A stretch of DNA of 64,000 nucleotides from Georgenia sp. M64 (GTDB lineage: Bacteria; Actinomycetota; Actinomycetes; Actinomycetales; Actinomycetaceae), in assembly GCF_038049925.1 (NCBI RefSeq), contig NZ_CP145809.1:2266599-2330598 (forward strand), read 5' to 3'. Under the pieces are notes generated by a model. That model had not been told where the DNA came from. It ran no database searches and worked only from the letters and a program-made list of their open reading frames with translations. This document shows, in pieces, positions 36,632 through 45,419 of this stretch (positions within the stretch are counted from its first letter, which is position 1; every line of letters begins with the position of its first letter). A program made the translations under genes and the position numbers.

Positions 36632-37350
36632 ACCGGCGTGCCGTCGGCGCGCCACAGCCCGGACGCGCCGCGGCGGTGCGACCCCACGAGATGGGTGTCG
36701 ACGATGCCGACCGCCTCCATGAGGGCGTGCACCGTCGTGGGACCGACGAAGACGAACCCGCGACGCTTGAGGTCCCGGGACAGCGCCACCGACTCGGGCG
36801 ACGTCGTCGGCACCTCGTCCGGCCGGGTGGGCACCGGTGTCCTGGTGGGACGGTAGGACCACACGAGCTGCTCCAGCCCCCCGTGCTCGCGCAGGGCGAT
36901 CACAGCCCGGGCGTTGGTCGTGGCCGCGAGGATCTTGGCGCGGTTTCGGATGATCCTGGGGTCCGCCATGAGCCGCTCGACGGCGTCGGCCCCGAAGGCC
37001 GCGACCACGTCGGGCTCGAAGTCGTGGAACACCTCGCGGAAGGCGGGACGCTTGCGCAGGACCGTCGCCCAGGACAGGCCCGCCTGGAACGCCTCGAGGC
37101 TGAGCCGTTCGAAGAGCGCACGTTCGCCGCGCACCGGCATGCCCCACTCGGTGTCGTAGTACGCGCGGAGGAGCGGGTCGGTCGCCGCCCACACCGGGCG
37201 GGCCAGGCCGTCACCGCCGACGACGAGCCCGTGGAGGACGGCCGGTCCGCCGTCGCTCGGCACGTCCCCGCCGTCGCTCGGCACGTCCCCGCCGTCGCTC
37301 GGCACGTCCCCGCCGTCGCTCGGCACGTCCCCACCGTCGCCTCGTCTCAC
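36628..37350 (-). CDS. tag: DNA-3-methyladenine glycosylase I (TagI) lacking most zinc ligands
   Basis: 240 residues. The TagI core is clear: DPLLRAYYDTEWGMPV, the catalytic glutamate in LSLEAFQAGLSWATVLRKRP, and LKRRGFVFVGPTTVHALMEA. Compared with the E. coli enzyme, three of the four zinc ligands are changed: Cys4 to Pro52, His17 to Tyr65 and Cys179 to Ser224; His175 is kept (His220). A 50-residue N-terminal extension holds four GGDVPSD repeats. The GTG at 37350 overlaps the ogt stop (GTGA). Excises 3-methyladenine. Confidence 0.9.
   Translation of the reverse strand: MRRGDGGDVPSDGGDVPSDGGDVPSDGGDVPSDGGPAVLHGLVVGGDGLARPVWAATDPLLRAYYDTEWGMPVRGERALFERLSLEAFQAGLSWATVLRKRPAFREVFHDFEPDVVAAFGADAVERLMADPRIIRNRAKILAATTNARAVIALREHGGLEQLVWSYRPTRTPVPTRPDEVPTTSPESVALSRDLKRRGFVFVGPTTVHALMEAVGIVDTHLVGSHRRGASGLWRADGTPV
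37249..37332. repeat. Four 21-bp tandem repeats in the tag 5' end
   Basis: The unit GCCGTCGCTCGGCACGTCCC plus C is repeated four times (37249, 37270, 37291, 37312), with a degenerate fifth. It encodes a seven-residue repeat on the minus strand, in frame. Confidence 0.93.
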
Positions 37351-38093
37351 GCGGCCCGCTCGAGGTCGAGGAGGACCCGCTTGGCCGGCAGACCGCCGCG
37401 GTAGCCGCCCAGTGAGCCGTCCGAGCGCACCACCCGGTGGCACGGCACCACGAGCGGCACCGGGTTCGTGGCGCAGGCCGACGCCGCGGCCCGGACGGCG
37501 GTGGGTCGGCCCGCCGCGGCCGCCAGAGCGGTGTAGCTGGCGGTCGCGCCGTACGGGATCTCGCGCAGGTGCGCGAGGACCTCCCGGCGGAAACCGGCTG
37601 TCAGCCGCAGGTCGAGGGTGACGTCGAAGTCGTGCCGGCGACCGCTGAAGTACTCCTCGAGCTGGCGGGCGACAGACTCGAGCCTGCGCGGGTCCCGCAG
37701 GATCCGCGGGCTGATGCGCTCGCCGAGCGTGGCGAGGACGGCCTCCTCGCCCTCATCCTCGAACGCCACGCGCACCAGGCCGACGGGCGTCGCCGCGAGC
37801 AGGAGCCGGCCCAGCGGTGAGTCGACCGTCCGGTACGCGACGTCGAGCAGGTCCTCGGCGTCGGCCAGCTCGGCGAGGCGTCGGTGCAGCGTCGCGAGGT
37901 GCTCGGCGTCGACCTCCCGCGCCGGCGCCAGGGCGTCCGGGGATGCTGCGGGCCGGGACAGGGCGGGGCGCTCGGCGGCACCGGCCTGCGCGCCCGGGTG
38001 CTTCTCGGCCGGGTGGGCGGCGCCGTCCGCCAGGTCGCTCGTCTTCCGGTCGCTCGGCCGCTCGTGGACGGACCCGTGTCGGGTGATGCTCAT
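37347..38093 (-). CDS. ogt: Methylated-DNA-[protein]-cysteine S-methyltransferase
   Basis: 248 residues. The C-terminal domain has the active-site VVPCHRVVRSDGSLGGYRGG and the HTH-like IPYGATASYTALAAAAG. An N-terminal Ogt-like domain (DSPLGRLLLAATPVGLVRVAFE) precedes it, with about 65 low-complexity residues first. It transfers methyl from O6-methylguanine to its own cysteine. The ATG at 38093 overlaps the sigma gene stop (ATGA). Confidence 0.94.
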   Translation of the reverse strand: MSITRHGSVHERPSDRKTSDLADGAAHPAEKHPGAQAGAAERPALSRPAASPDALAPAREVDAEHLATLHRRLAELADAEDLLDVAYRTVDSPLGRLLLAATPVGLVRVAFEDEGEEAVLATLGERISPRILRDPRRLESVARQLEEYFSGRRHDFDVTLDLRLTAGFRREVLAHLREIPYGATASYTALAAAAGRPTAVRAAASACATNPVPLVVPCHRVVRSDGSLGGYRGGLPAKRVLLDLERAA

Positions 38094-38560
38094 GAGGACG
38101 CTCCCAGTCTCTCGCGCAGGTTCCGGATGCCGTCGGCGGCGGCGCGCCGGGCGGCCGGTGCGGTCCCACCGACCAGCGCCGCGACCTGGTCGTAGGGCAG
38201 TCCCGCGAGGTGGTGGTAGGCCACCGCCTCCCGTTGACGCTCGGTGAGCTCACCCAGCGCCCGCCACAGGTCGACGGCCTCGTGCCCGTGCGTGGCCGGG
38301 GGGACGACTCGTTCCGGGAGCTCGGCCACCGGCACCGCTCGGCGGGCCCGGGAGCGCAGGAGGTCGATCGCCTTGTGCCGGGCGATCGTCACCAGCCACG
38401 CCTCGACGTTCGCGCCGTCGTCGAGGGCCGGGTAGGCCCGCATCGCGGCCAGGAAGGTCTCGGACCAGGCGTCGTCGGCGTCGACCGGGCCCACGAGGGC
38501 GCGGCAGACCCGCAGGACCGTGGGGCCGTGCTCGGTGACGACCTGCTCGAAGGGACTCAC
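38090..38560 (-). CDS. ECF-type RNA polymerase sigma factor
   Basis: 156 residues. Region 2 is DADDAWSETFLAAMRAYPAL ... AWLVTIARHKAIDLLRSR. Region 4 is LTERQREAVAYHHLAGLPYDQVAALVGG. No anti-sigma gene is adjacent. The GTG at 38560 starts an operon with ogt, tag and alkA, each junction overlapping, so the factor may drive an alkylation-damage response including itself. The signal it senses is unknown. Confidence 0.9.
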   Translation of the reverse strand: MSPFEQVVTEHGPTVLRVCRALVGPVDADDAWSETFLAAMRAYPALDDGANVEAWLVTIARHKAIDLLRSRARRAVPVAELPERVVPPATHGHEAVDLWRALGELTERQREAVAYHHLAGLPYDQVAALVGGTAPAARRAAADGIRNLRERLGASS

Positions 38561-38651
38561 GCCCGGTAGACGTCCTTCCGCGCCCGGATGTGAGGGGTGG
38601 GCGCACGCCGATCGTAGGACGTGACCGGCTGGGATCAGCGCCCGGGTGGGA

Positions 38652-39236
38652 TCAGCGCCCGGCGGGGGTCAGCGCCCGGCGGGGCGACAGGCGGGGCTCG
38701 AGCGTCTCGGCGACGTGCGCCACCGACTCGCGCAGCCGCAGGGTCTCGCCCTCGTCGAGGGTGTCGACGACGGCGTCGACGAGCCGGACCTGCAGCGCCT
38801 GGGCCTGCTGGAGGAGGACGGTGCCCGCGGGGCTGACGTGGATCAGGCCGGGGGCGCTCCCGTCGTCCGCGCGGTCGTGGGCGTGCCGGCCGAGCAGGCC
38901 CCGCTCGGCCAGGCCCTCGACGGTCACGCGGGCGGCGGCGTCGGGCTGGCCGGTCCGCCGCGCCACCTCCCGGAAGTGGTCGGCGCCCTCGGAGACGGCG
39001 GTGAGGGCCTGGAGCTCACCGAACCGGATGCCGAGGAGTGTCTCCATGTGGCGGAAGATCTGCTCGCGCGACCGCGTCATCACGGCCATCTCCTCGACGA
39101 GGTCGAGGGTGTCGACGAGGTGCTCGCTGGGGTCGGACCGCTGGACGGCCGAACGGGCCCGGCGGTTGCGGACGAGCTGGTCGCCCGCGAGAAGGGCGGG
39201 GTCGGAGGATGTTTCCTGGGGTGTTTCGTGACTCAC
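38652..39236 (-). CDS. MarR family transcriptional regulator
   Basis: 194 residues. A winged-helix core (FGELQALTAVSEGADHFREVARRT, ARVTVEGLAERGLLGRHAHD) and long dimerisation helices are visible. The GTG at 39236 is chosen at the domain boundary; no strong ribosome-binding site decides it. Divergent or unlinked neighbours give no clear target; gamma-glutamyltransferase is upstream on the same strand. Confidence 0.82.
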   Translation of the reverse strand: MSHETPQETSSDPALLAGDQLVRNRRARSAVQRSDPSEHLVDTLDLVEEMAVMTRSREQIFRHMETLLGIRFGELQALTAVSEGADHFREVARRTGQPDAAARVTVEGLAERGLLGRHAHDRADDGSAPGLIHVSPAGTVLLQQAQALQVRLVDAVVDTLDEGETLRLRESVAHVAETLEPRLSPRRALTPAGR

Positions 39237-39322
39237 ACCCAGCACAACGGTGGCGATGCCCTCACTGTTCCGTGACCCGCCCTCGGTCGGGTTCCCGCCC
39301 ACCCCGGGGACCGCCACGCCCG

Positions 39323-41122
39323 TCACCGGCCCGCCGCGTAGCCCTGGACCCCGCGGGGGTTCGCCGCCGCCGAGAGCACACCGGTGTCCGGGTCGAGCGT
39401 CACGGCCGACAGTCGCCCGAGCGACCAGTCCCCCGCCCGCGTCACCCGGTGGCCCCGGCGACGCAGCTCGGCGATGACGTCGTCGCCGAGCCGGTCCTCC
39501 ACGACCGCGCCCGCCGGCGTCCACGTGCGCGGCCAGAACGAGCCCGGCATCGACGTGGTGTGCAGCGCGGGGGCGTCGATGGCCTGCTGCGGGGAGTAGC
39601 CGCCGACGATGGTGCGCAGGAGGTACAGCAGCTGCCACTGGTCCTGCTGGTCGCCGCCGGGCGACCCCAGTGCCGTCACCGGGCGACCACCGCGCAGCAC
39701 GAGGGTGGGCGTGAGGGTGGTGCGGGGCCGTCGCCCGGGGGTGAGCGTGGCGGGCGAGCCCTCCTCCAGCCAGGTCATCTGCAGCCGTGAGCCGAGGCAG
39801 AACCCGAGCGCCGGGATGGTCGGTGAGGACTGGAGCCAGCCGCCCGAGGGCGTCGCCGAGATGATGTTGCCCCACCGGTCGACGATGTCGAGGTGGCAGG
39901 TGTCGCCCCGGGTCTCCCCCGTGGGGGCGACCGTGGGCTCGCCGAGCCCGGCCCGGGAGTTCTCGTGACCGGGGTCGTACTCCGTGCGCAGCGGCGGCAG
40001 GAAGGGCTCGTGCCCGGGTACCTGCCCCGGCCGCAGCTCCGCCGAAGCGTCGGCGGTGATGAGGGCGCGCCGGCTCGCGGCGTACTCCGCGCTCAGGAGG
40101 GTTGCCAGCGGGACGTCGGTGTCGCCGTAGTAGGCCTCGCGGTCGGCCAGGGCGAGCTTCTGCGCCTCGAGCACGGTGTGCGCACCGAGCGCGGTGGACG
40201 GGTCGAGGTGGGCGTCGTCGTAGCCGTCGAGGATCGCGAGGGTCTGGAGCAGGGCCGGTCCCTGCCCCCAGGCACCGGTCTTGGCGACGGTGTACCCGCG
40301 GAAGTCGAAGGTGACGGCCGGCTCGTAGGCCGCGGAGAAGGCCGCGAAGTCCTCGGCGGTGATGACGCCGGCGTGGTCGCCGCCGGTGGAGTGCCGGTGC
40401 GGCTCCGCGAGGAACGACGCCGCCTCCCGGGCGACGAACCCCTCCCGCCACTGGCGACGGGCCTCCTCGATGCGCCCGGCCCGGTCGCTCGCGCCCGCCT
40501 CCCCGGCCGCGACGAGCCGCTCGAGCGTGCGCGCGTACGCCTGGTTCCGGACCATCTCGCCGGGCGCGGGCGGCCGCCCGTGCGGCATCCACTGCCTCGC
40601 CGACGTGGGCCAGTGCTCGGTGAAGAGGTCCTCCACCGCCGCGATCGTCTCCCCCACCCGCGCCAGCACGGGGTGCCCGTCCCGGGCGTAGCCGACGGCG
40701 TACGCCAGGACGTCCGCCAGCTCCCACGTGCCGTGGTCGCGCAGGAGCACGAACCACGCGTCGACCGCACCGGGGACCGCGGCGGCCAGGGCCCCGGACC
40801 CGGGGACGAGGTCGAGCCCCTCGGCGAGGTAGTGCTCGCGCGACGCACCGGCCGGGGCGGGGCCCTGCCCCATGAGGACGGTGGGCGTGGGGTCCTCGGC
40901 GGTGGCGAAGATCGCCGTCATGTCGCCGCCGGGACCGTTGAGGTGGGGCTCGACGACGTGGAGGACGAAGCCGGCGGCGACCGCCGCGTCGAACGCGTTC
41001 CCGCCCCGCTCGAGGACCGACTGCGCGGTGCCGGTTGCGAGCCAGTGCGTCGTGGCCGACATCCCGAAGGTGCCGTGCAGGGTGGGCCGGGTGAGGAAGG
41101 TCGGGGGTGGGGTGAACTTCAC
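39323..41122 (-). CDS. ggt: Gamma-glutamyltransferase family protein
   Basis: 599 residues, Ntn-hydrolase. The autoprocessing threonine is T408 in GDTCHLDIVDRWGN, matching the TTH pattern of the family, and a glycine pair (ALGSPGGDQQ) follows. HLNGPGGDM is the conserved substrate-binding segment. No signal peptide, so it is cytoplasmic, unlike E. coli Ggt. GTG start; TAGGGT lies six bases upstream, suggesting a leaderless mRNA. Substrate may be a gamma-glutamyl amide other than glutathione. Confidence 0.9.
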   Translation of the reverse strand: MKFTPPPTFLTRPTLHGTFGMSATTHWLATGTAQSVLERGGNAFDAAVAAGFVLHVVEPHLNGPGGDMTAIFATAEDPTPTVLMGQGPAPAGASREHYLAEGLDLVPGSGALAAAVPGAVDAWFVLLRDHGTWELADVLAYAVGYARDGHPVLARVGETIAAVEDLFTEHWPTSARQWMPHGRPPAPGEMVRNQAYARTLERLVAAGEAGASDRAGRIEEARRQWREGFVAREAASFLAEPHRHSTGGDHAGVITAEDFAAFSAAYEPAVTFDFRGYTVAKTGAWGQGPALLQTLAILDGYDDAHLDPSTALGAHTVLEAQKLALADREAYYGDTDVPLATLLSAEYAASRRALITADASAELRPGQVPGHEPFLPPLRTEYDPGHENSRAGLGEPTVAPTGETRGDTCHLDIVDRWGNIISATPSGGWLQSSPTIPALGFCLGSRLQMTWLEEGSPATLTPGRRPRTTLTPTLVLRGGRPVTALGSPGGDQQDQWQLLYLLRTIVGGYSPQQAIDAPALHTTSMPGSFWPRTWTPAGAVVEDRLGDDVIAELRRRGHRVTRAGDWSLGRLSAVTLDPDTGVLSAAANPRGVQGYAAGR

Positions 41123-41186
41123 TCTTCGACCCTAGTGGCGCCCAACGACGTCGCGCCCGGACCTCGCACGGGCTGTGGACGAGCGC

Positions 41187-42203
41187 TCAGCGGTCGTCGT
41201 CCTCGCGGTGGTGGAGCTCGGCGACGGCCCGGAGCTTCTCCAGGTCGAGCCGGTCGGCGGCGGCGACGGCGAGCCGTACGGGCGTCAGCGCGGTGAGGGT
41301 GGAGGTGCGGGTGCCGCCCTCGAGCACGGCGCGCTCCCCCAGCACCGCACCGGGGCCGACCTGGGCGATCTCCTTGCCGTCGACGTCGACCGTGAGGACG
41401 CCGTCCAGCACGAGGTAGATCTCGGTGCCCGGCTCGCCCTGGCGGGTGACGGTGGCCCCCGCGGGGAGTCGGCGGATCTCCGGCCGCTCGCCGCCGTGCA
41501 TGATGCCGCCGGAGAGCTGACGCTCGAGCGCGCTCTCGGCCTCGACGACGAGCGCCTCGGAGTCCAGGTTGCCCCAGGGGGTGCGCGGGCCGAAGGAGTG
41601 CGCCAGCCACGAGTCCAGGTCGGTCAGCCCCGACTTCAGGCTCAGCGCACCGTCGGGGCCGTAGACCCAGTGCCGGGGGAACGCGGACGCACCGGGCATC
41701 GCGACGTCGACGTGGCCGTCGGGGTGCAGGGTGAGCGCGAGGGTCGTCCACACGATGGGGGCCTGCCACATCGCGAACGGCGCGTGCGGCACGGGCCGCG
41801 GCAGCGGCACCCCGGTCCGGCCGCCGACCGTCTGGGTGAAGTGGACGCTGCCCTGCTCGACCACCGGCTCCTCGCGCAGGGTGGGCAGGGCGTAGCCGCC
41901 GAAGGTGGCGCCCACGGAGGCGACCCGGACCGTCGTCGAGCCCATGACGACCCCGGACTCCGGCGCGAAGCCCCACTCCAGCGGCGTGCCGGTCTCGTCG
42001 AAGTCCACCCAGGCGGACAGGACGTTGGCGAAGCGGAAGCGGTCGTCGGCGCGCAGCCGGTGAACCTCCTCCGCGCCGCTGAGGTGGTCCACGGGCGGGG
42101 CGTCGTAGTGCGAGAGTCCCAGGTCCATCCCGGCCTTGAGCCACCCCCGCATGGAGTCCGACGGGATCCAGGAGAGGGAGGTGATGGTGGATTCGACCCG
42201 CAT
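41187..42203 (-). CDS. Protein with C-terminal cyclic-nucleotide-binding domain
   Basis: 338 residues. The first 220 match no domain I recognise (TITSLSWIPSDSMRGWLKAG, MWQAPIVWTTLALTLHPDG). Residues about 230-325 form a cNMP-binding jelly roll (IRRLPAGATVTRQGEPGTEIYLVL ... GPGAVLGERAVLEGGTRTSTL), with the GE and R of the phosphate-binding cassette. There is no helix-turn-helix, so it is not a CRP-type regulator. It sits beside the cyclase-like gene. Confidence 0.8.
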   Translation of the reverse strand: MRVESTITSLSWIPSDSMRGWLKAGMDLGLSHYDAPPVDHLSGAEEVHRLRADDRFRFANVLSAWVDFDETGTPLEWGFAPESGVVMGSTTVRVASVGATFGGYALPTLREEPVVEQGSVHFTQTVGGRTGVPLPRPVPHAPFAMWQAPIVWTTLALTLHPDGHVDVAMPGASAFPRHWVYGPDGALSLKSGLTDLDSWLAHSFGPRTPWGNLDSEALVVEAESALERQLSGGIMHGGERPEIRRLPAGATVTRQGEPGTEIYLVLDGVLTVDVDGKEIAQVGPGAVLGERAVLEGGTRTSTLTALTPVRLAVAAADRLDLEKLRAVAELHHREDDDR

Positions 42204-42425
42204 GGTGTGCTCCGCCCGTCGGTGACGCGATGGTCGTCATTCAACACGAGGCGGCGCTTGCCGGTCGAGGGTTCACGCCCCGGGCGACGACCGGGCGCCG
42301 ACCAGACGACAACCGGGCTGCGACCGGGCTCCGGCCGGCGCACCAGGTCGCCGGTGGTCGTCGACAGCAGCCATCTCGGCAACCTCGCCGGCAGCGGATC
42401 CTGGGCTGGTGCGACGCCGCGCCCG

Positions 42426-45125
42426 TCAGAGCGGGTCGGTCCCCTCACCCTCGACCCGTCCGGACCCGGCCGGCGCGCCGACGAGGGCGAGCGCCTCCTC
42501 CACGGCGGCGTCCGCGTCGAGCTCGGCCCCGGCGGCGCGGTCCCGCTCCCAGCCGCCGTGGCCCTCGCGGACCTCCTCGACGGCGGCGGCGAACCAGGCG
42601 CGGTCCGGGGCCGGCAGGGGCAGGTCCGCGCGGGCGCGCATCTCCCCCGCGGCGCCCACGAGCCGGGCCGCGGCACTGGCCCGGCCGCGCTGCGCGGCGA
42701 CCACGGCGGCGTGCTCGACGACGATCGCGGTGAGGTCGACGTCGCCCATCGAGGCGATCTCGCGACCGTGGCGGCGCAGCACGGCGGCGGCATCATCGGT
42801 GCGGCGCTCGTGGAGGTGGGTCCCGGCGATGTTCACGCGGGTGACGGCGATGCCCCACCGGTCGTCCAGCTCGAGCGTGTGCTGGAGCACCCGGTGGAAG
42901 ATCTCCAGCGCCTCCGCCGGCCGGCCGGTGTCGAGGTGCACCAGGGCGAGGTTCGACATGGCACTGCACTGGCGGATGCGGTCCCCGCCCCGCTCGGCGA
43001 CGGCGGCCGCCTCGGTGAGCAGCTCGCGCGCCTGGTCCGGCTCGCCGAGGACCCGGTGGACCACGCCGAGGGCGTTGAGCTCGCGGGCGACGCCGGCGTC
43101 GTCGCCCGTGCGCCGCCAGTACTCCAGGCACTCGGTGAGGAGCTCGCGCGCCGCGGGCACCTCGCCGTGCTCGAGGAGCAGCACCCCGAGCCCGTGCAGG
43201 GCACCGACGAGGTCCGCGGACTCGACGTCGCTGGCCACCCGGACCGCCTGCGCCAGCCAGCGCCGGCCCTCGGCCTGGTACCCGCAGCCGTACCAGAACC
43301 AACCCAGCTCCTCGCACAGTCGCAGGGCCAGGCCCAGCGCGCGCGGCGAGCCGTCCGGCCCCGCGCCCAACGCCCAGCGCAGCGCCCCGCGCAGGTTGCT
43401 CAGCCGGTCCTCGATCCGTCCCCGGGCGCGCAGGTACTCCGGGCCTCGCAGCCGCGGGACCTCCCGCTGGACGATGGCGAGGAAGTGCTCGGCGTGCCGC
43501 CGCCGGACGTCCGCGGCCTCGCCCGTCTCCGCGAGCCGCTCCCGGCCGAAGTCGGCGATGGTGCGGAGCAGCCGGACCCGCGGCTCCCCGTCGGGCCCCT
43601 CGGCGACGACGACGAGGTTGACGTCCATGAGCGCCGCGACCGTGTCGAGCGGGTCGTCCTCGTCGCCGAGGAGAGCGGCCACGTCGTCGAGGTCGAACTC
43701 CCCCTCGAAGACGCTGAGGTGCCGCAGCGCCCGCTGCCGCGCGGGGTCGAGGAGGTCGTAGCTCCAGGCGACGGCGTCGCGCAGGGTCCGCTGCCGCCCC
43801 GGTCGGCCGGCCTCGGACGCGGCGATGCCCAGGCTCTGGTCCAGGCGGGCCCGCATGGCCCGCGGGCCGAGCAACTTGGCGCGGGCGGCGACGAGCTCGA
43901 TCGCCAGCGGGAGCCCGTCGAGACGGCGGCAGATGGCCGCGACGTCCTCGGCGTTGTCGGGCCCGACGACGAAGCCCGGGCGCACGAGCCTGGCCCGCTC
44001 GGCGAAGAGTGTCACCGCCGGCGAGCCCGCGACCGGCCGGCCGGGTCCGGGGACGGCGAGCGGGTCGAGCGGGTGCTCGTGCTCGCCCACGACGTGCAGC
44101 GCCCGGCGGGACGTCGCCAGGACGCGCGGCCCGGCGTCGGCGAGCGCGCGCACGACCTCGGCCGCGTCGGGGATCTGCTCGAGGTTGTCCAGGACCAGCA
44201 GGACCCGGCGGGGTGCGAGGTGGGCGAGCAGCATCTCGGGGGTGAGCTCCGCGCCGGCCAGGCCCACCGTCTCGGCCACGGTGGTCCACATGACCTTGCC
44301 CGTCCGCACAGCCGCGAGGGAGACGAAGTAGACGCCGTCCGGGAACGCGGCCTCCAGGCTCGCCGCCACCGCCATCGCCAGGCGGGACTTGCCCACCCCG
44401 GCCGGCCCGGTGAGGGTGACGACCGCGCCGGGCCCGGTGACGAGGCGCGTGAGGTCGGCCAGCTCCGCCTCCCGGCCGACCAGCGAGGTGCGTGGGACCG
44501 GGACGTTCGAGCCCGAGCCGAGGCTCCGGGGCGGCGGGAAGTCCGCCGGCAGGTCGTCGTCGAGGAGCTGGAAGAGACGCTCCGGCTGCGGGAGGTCCTT
44601 GAGCCGGTGGGCACCGACGTCGGCGGCGCGGGCGCCGTCGTCGCCGCGCACCAGCTGCCACGTCGCCTCGGTGAGCAGGACCTGGCCGCCGTGGGCGGCC
44701 CCGCACACGCGGGCGGCGCGGTGGACGTCCAGGCCGACGTAGCCGTCCTCGTGACGGACCGGCTCGCCCGTGTGCAGGCCCATGCGGACCCGTACCTGGG
44801 CCCCGCCCGGCCACGTCGCGGCGGTCAGCTCCCGCTGGGCCTCGCGCGCGGCGGCGACGGCGTCGACGGCGGAGGCGAAGGTGACGAAGAAGCTGTCGCC
44901 CTCGGTGCCCATCTCGTGCCCGTCGTGACGCCCGACGGCGGCGCGCACGATCGAGCGCTGGAGCGAGAGCACCTCCGCGTACCGGGGCCCGAGGTCGCGC
45001 AGGACCGCGGTGGAGCCCTCGATGTCGGTGAACAGCATCGAGACGGTGCCCTCGGGCAGGTGCGTCACGGCCACCCCACGGTTCGCGACCCCATGCCCTC
45101 TCCCGTCCACCGGCCCTGGGGCCAT
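42426..45125 (-). CDS. Cyclase-homology / ATPase / TPR signalling protein
   Basis: 899 residues. The class III cyclase domain (residues about 24-190) has FTDIEGST and TEGDSFFVTF with both metal aspartates. The transition-state asparagine is a histidine (GLDVHRAARV), so activity is doubtful. An NB-ARC/AAA module follows (GPAGVGKSRLAMAVA, RRVLLVLDNLEQIPDAAEV), then TPR repeats. It resembles mycobacterial Rv1358/Rv2488c-type proteins without the LuxR HTH. The start is uncertain: ATG 45125 or a GTG near 45068. Confidence 0.85.
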   Translation of the reverse strand: MAPGPVDGRGHGVANRGVAVTHLPEGTVSMLFTDIEGSTAVLRDLGPRYAEVLSLQRSIVRAAVGRHDGHEMGTEGDSFFVTFASAVDAVAAAREAQRELTAATWPGGAQVRVRMGLHTGEPVRHEDGYVGLDVHRAARVCGAAHGGQVLLTEATWQLVRGDDGARAADVGAHRLKDLPQPERLFQLLDDDLPADFPPPRSLGSGSNVPVPRTSLVGREAELADLTRLVTGPGAVVTLTGPAGVGKSRLAMAVAASLEAAFPDGVYFVSLAAVRTGKVMWTTVAETVGLAGAELTPEMLLAHLAPRRVLLVLDNLEQIPDAAEVVRALADAGPRVLATSRRALHVVGEHEHPLDPLAVPGPGRPVAGSPAVTLFAERARLVRPGFVVGPDNAEDVAAICRRLDGLPLAIELVAARAKLLGPRAMRARLDQSLGIAASEAGRPGRQRTLRDAVAWSYDLLDPARQRALRHLSVFEGEFDLDDVAALLGDEDDPLDTVAALMDVNLVVVAEGPDGEPRVRLLRTIADFGRERLAETGEAADVRRRHAEHFLAIVQREVPRLRGPEYLRARGRIEDRLSNLRGALRWALGAGPDGSPRALGLALRLCEELGWFWYGCGYQAEGRRWLAQAVRVASDVESADLVGALHGLGVLLLEHGEVPAARELLTECLEYWRRTGDDAGVARELNALGVVHRVLGEPDQARELLTEAAAVAERGGDRIRQCSAMSNLALVHLDTGRPAEALEIFHRVLQHTLELDDRWGIAVTRVNIAGTHLHERRTDDAAAVLRRHGREIASMGDVDLTAIVVEHAAVVAAQRGRASAAARLVGAAGEMRARADLPLPAPDRAWFAAAVEEVREGHGGWERDRAAGAELDADAAVEEALALVGAPAGSGRVEGEGTDPL

Positions 45126-45175
45126 TGAACAGCAGACGACGCGCGACGGGGTGCGCGTCGATGTCCGAGAAGTCG

Positions 45176-45204
45176 TTGGCAGCGCCGCACCGCCGCACTA
45201 GGCT
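45176..45204 (+). promoter_or_regulatory. Promoter of the 49-residue protein gene
   Basis: TTGGCA (45176-45181), a 17-base spacer and TAGGCT (45199-45204) form a good housekeeping-type promoter. A ribosome-binding site AGGAG lies just before the ATG at 45253. Confidence 0.65.
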
Positions 45205-45252
45205 GCGACCCGCAGGGGGGCCTGCCACCACGAGCACTCCCAGGAGCCACGC

Positions 45253-45402
45253 ATGTCGACCTTCGAGACCGACGAGCCGTTCGAGAGCACCGACGCCGAG
45301 TCCGACGCCCAGACCGCCGCGGTGCGCGGCCGCCCCGAGGACAGGGACCACCACGACAAGGGCCTCAAGGGCGGCAAGGACACCGAGAAGCACATGCTCT
45401 GA
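45253..45402 (+). CDS. Small highly charged protein, function unknown
   Basis: 49 residues, very hydrophilic: an acidic N-terminal half (TDEPFESTDAESDAQ) and a basic, histidine-containing end (DHHDKGLKGGKDTEKHML). It has its own promoter, a CAGGAG site 8 bases before the ATG and a 7-bp hairpin at the stop, which together support a real gene. Not recognised as a named family. Confidence 0.7.
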   Translation: MSTFETDEPFESTDAESDAQTAAVRGRPEDRDHHDKGLKGGKDTEKHML

Positions 45403-45419
45403 CGGCGCCTGACGCCGTC
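45401..45419 (+). terminator. Terminator-type hairpin at the small-protein stop
   Basis: The stem GACGGCG / CGCCGTC has a 5-base loop and begins at the stop codon. A longer hairpin (14 bp, one mismatch) lies further on at 45521-45556. Confidence 0.5.

Noticed and set aside
41175-45128. A 1317-codon open frame on the plus strand
   Set aside because: It is the antisense shadow of the cyclase-type and cNMP-binding genes; very high GC removes stops. The minus-strand proteins have clear domains and the plus-strand product is low-complexity.
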